Part shown: piece by piece, positions 62,492 through 64,000 of the stretch | How positions within the stretch are numbered: position 1 is the stretch's first letter | Layout: every line of letters begins with the position of its first letter | DNA from: Streptomyces fradiae ATCC 10745 = DSM 40063 | GTDB taxonomy: Bacteria; Actinomycetota; Actinomycetes; Streptomycetales; Streptomycetaceae | NCBI RefSeq assembly: GCF_008704425.1 | Contig: NZ_CP023696.1 | Span: 6,488,501 to 6,552,500, forward strand | Length of the DNA: 64,000 nucleotides | Direction: 5' to 3' | Made by a program: the position numbers and the translations under genes | The notes under the pieces: model-generated | Database searches by the model: none | The model's input: the letters and a program-made list of their open reading frames with translations, nothing else | What the model was told of the DNA's origin: nothing

Positions 62492-63106
62492 GTGACCGAT
62501 CTCAAAGCGGAGTTGCACCGCGAGCTGCGGGCAGGACGGGCCGGTCTGCTCTCCAAGCTGGATGGGCTCACCGCATACGACATGCGCCGGCCCATGACGC
62601 CCACCGCCACGAACCTGCTGGGGTTGGTCAAGCATCTGGCAGGCCTTGAGTACGGATACCTCGGCGCATCGTTCGACCGGCCGGCACCAGAGCCGCTGGC
62701 CTGGGTCGAGGACGGTTCGATCTGGGACGGCGCAGACATGTGGGCCCGGCCCGACGAGTCCGGCAAGTACATCGTCGAGCTCTATCGACGTGCCTGCGCG
62801 CATGCCGACCGGACCATCACGGATCTCGCACTCGACACGCCGGGCCAGGTGCCGCACTGGCCCGAAGACCGCCGGGCCACCACCCTGGGCGTGCTGCTCG
62901 TCCGCATGGTCTCCGAGACCGCCCGGCATGCCGGCCACGCCGATGTCCTGCGAGAGCTCATCGACGGCGAAGCCGGACCGGATCACGACGGCTTCGGCGA
63001 CGAGGCCGAGTGGCGGCGGTATCACGCCCGTGTTCAGGCGGCGGCCGACACCCACCGCGCATCAGGCGGGCCCCGTTGCGTGTCGAGGTCTCGACGCCCT
63101 CTTTGA
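62492..63106 (+). CDS. DinB-like (DUF664) metal-binding protein with altered C-terminus
   Basis: 204 residues, four-helix DinB-like fold. Candidate metal histidines are in LLGLVKHLAGLEYGYLG (first) and VSETARHAGHADVLREL (third). Family knowledge: actinobacterial members include mycothiol-dependent enzymes and many of unknown function. GTG 62492 has AGGAGG five bases upstream, clearly better than an in-frame start near 62243. The last 15 or so residues (HRASGGPRCVSRSRRPL) are encoded opposite the decayed integrase gene, so the native C-terminus was probably replaced. Base composition is lower in G+C than its neighbours. Confidence 0.85.
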   Translation: MTDLKAELHRELRAGRAGLLSKLDGLTAYDMRRPMTPTATNLLGLVKHLAGLEYGYLGASFDRPAPEPLAWVEDGSIWDGADMWARPDESGKYIVELYRRACAHADRTITDLALDTPGQVPHWPEDRRATTLGVLLVRMVSETARHAGHADVLRELIDGEAGPDHDGFGDEAEWRRYHARVQAAADTHRASGGPRCVSRSRRPL

Positions 63107-63335
63107 TCGCCTGCCGCATCGCCGCATCGCCGCATCGCCGCATCGCCGCGACGACGGCGTCAGGTGCGTCACCGAACTCCTCGCGCTTGCGGGCCGAACG
63201 ATGGTCCATGACCCTGGCCGGTCCGGCCAGGCCGTCCTCCGTGCAACGGCGTCGCCGCAGCCGCACCGCCCCGGACTTGATCCCGAGGCCGAGGGCCGCG
63301 AGTTCGGCGGCCTCGGTCTTCCGGCGTGAGGTCAC
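63060..63335 (-). pseudogene. Truncated integrase/transposase remnant
   Basis: From ATG 63335 the frame reads ELAALGLG ... VRLRRRRCTEDGLAGPARVMDHRSARKREEFG, then PDAVVAAM ... MRQAIKEGVETSTRN, before losing similarity. This matches, from memory, the N-terminal helix-turn-helix and linker of DDE-type integrase/transposase proteins (GLAGLVDHR, VVEAMRQAI, STR patterns). The catalytic domain is absent, so it is a remnant. An eight-residue duplication inside it comes from the 8-bp tandem repeat at 63113-63144. It overlaps the 3' end of the DinB-like gene. Confidence 0.5.
63113..63144. repeat. 8-bp tandem repeat, four copies
   Basis: GCCGCATC repeated four times without mismatch, with a partial fifth copy. 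It lies inside the integrase remnant, where three added units (24 bp) keep the frame. Confidence 0.9.
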
Positions 63336-63426
63336 CGACGGGCCCGGTCCGCCGCCACCGCGCGGGTGGTGGGCGGCGGACCGGGCCGCGGACGGTGCCG
63401 GCGGCCGGCGCGGGAGCGGCGGCGGT

Positions 63427-64000
63427 CTACTCGTTCCGCGAGCGGGTGAGGTCGCGCCCGAGGGTCTCCCTCGTGACGGCCACCGTGATGGTGGTGACGA
63501 CGGCCGCCACGCTGAGGTAGACGGCGATCGGGACGGAGGAGTCGTACTCCTTCAGCAGCTCGACCGCGATGATCGGAGCGAGGGCGCCGGCGAGGATCGA
63601 GGCGAGCTGGGAGCCCATGGAGGCGCCGGAGTAGCGGACCTTGGTGTCGAACATCTCGGAGATGAACGCGGCCTGCGGTCCGTACATCGCGCCGTGCAGC
63701 AGCAGACCCGCCGTCACGGCCAGCGTGATCACCGTGAACGACCCGGAGTCGACGAGGCCGAAGAAGACGAACGCCCAGACCGCCATGCCCACCGAGCCGA
63801 TGAGCGTGACCGGGCGCCGGCCCAGCCGGTCCGACAGCGCACCCCACAGCGGGATGGTGACGAAGTGGACGGCGGAGCCGATCAGGACGGCGTTGAGCGC
63901 GGTGCTCTTGGGCAGCCCCAGGTGGACGGTGACGTAGACCAGGAGGAAGGAGGTGAGGATGTAGTACGAGATGTTCTCGCCGAAGCGGGTGCCGATGGCC
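63427..64000 (-). CDS. MFS transporter, metabolite:H+ symporter type (partial, runs off right edge)
   Basis: The C-terminal 190 residues are present; the start lies beyond 64000. Hydrophobic helices alternate with the loop motif DRLGRRPVTLIGS, typical between helices of the major facilitator family. ISYYILTSFLLVYVTVHLG and FISEMFDTKVRYSGASMGSQ are hallmarks of the proline/shikimate/alpha-ketoglutarate-type (MHS) symporters, the latter being the conserved E-x-F-x3-R-Y-S-G motif. It ends in a short charged tail at the TAG, 63427. Substrate not predictable. Confidence 0.92.
   Translation of the reverse strand, partial: AIGTRFGENISYYILTSFLLVYVTVHLGLPKSTALNAVLIGSAVHFVTIPLWGALSDRLGRRPVTLIGSVGMAVWAFVFFGLVDSGSFTVITLAVTAGLLLHGAMYGPQAAFISEMFDTKVRYSGASMGSQLASILAGALAPIIAVELLKEYDSSVPIAVYLSVAAVVTTITVAVTRETLGRDLTRSRNE

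Overview
The base composition (well over 70% G+C, almost every third codon position G or C), the frequent GTG starts and stop/start overlaps (GTGA, ATGA), and the gene families all point to a Streptomyces chromosome or a very close relative. The window is largely accessory: parts of two natural-product loci, a cluster of housekeeping and stress genes, and a complete contractile injection system (CIS) locus.

Region 1 (1-12,064) is an unusual hybrid biosynthetic locus read mostly on the minus strand. In transcription order it holds a LanB-like protein (9067-11649), a free-standing adenylation protein (7565-9067), a fold-type II PLP enzyme (6444-7568), a free-standing carrier protein (6124-6447) and a second LanB-like protein (3641-6127). 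All five are joined by stop/start overlaps. After a 748-bp gap comes a condensation-adenylation NRPS that runs off the left edge. An MbtH-like gene is divergent. Both LanB-like proteins lack the elimination domain and no precursor peptide is visible, so an aminoacyl-tRNA-dependent step on a carrier-bound intermediate is a reasonable but untested idea.

Region 2 (12,065-18,061) holds two very small genes, an operon for a methyltransferase, a CDGSH iron-sulfur protein and an iron-dependent redox enzyme, a VOC protein, and a BlaI/M56-peptidase pair. Region 3 (18,200-20,050) is a compact RiPP locus: a cysteine-rich precursor overlapping a graspetide-type ATP-grasp ligase, with a recognisable promoter and a decayed acetyltransferase behind it. 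Region 4 (20,089-29,048) contains nadE, an XRE/cupin regulator divergent from an aldolase-DapA operon, a secreted protein, a gene broken by a stop codon, a UvrA paralogue with an AraC-type regulator, and two tandem tiny zinc-ribbon genes.

Region 5 (29,224-62,076) is the CIS locus. A SARP-type regulator and a small protein precede a tightly coupled plus-strand operon (30,609 to about 56,138). It encodes a DUF4255 protein, two sheath-type proteins, two tube-type proteins, Cis6 and LysM Cis7, a spike split into two genes, gp25, two J-like wedge proteins, a tail-I protein, three proteins sharing an uncharacterised module, a tape-measure candidate and a AAA+ ATPase. Convergent to it lie a 1654-residue multidomain protein, the best candidate cargo, and a 218-residue partner downstream of it. 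No capsid, terminase or lysis gene is present, which argues against an ordinary prophage.

Region 6 (62,077-64,000) has a slightly lower G+C start, a DinB-like gene whose 3' end runs into a decayed integrase gene, and the C-terminal part of an MFS transporter running off the right edge. No rRNA, tRNA or CRISPR array was seen. All family assignments rest on reading the sequence, without database searches.
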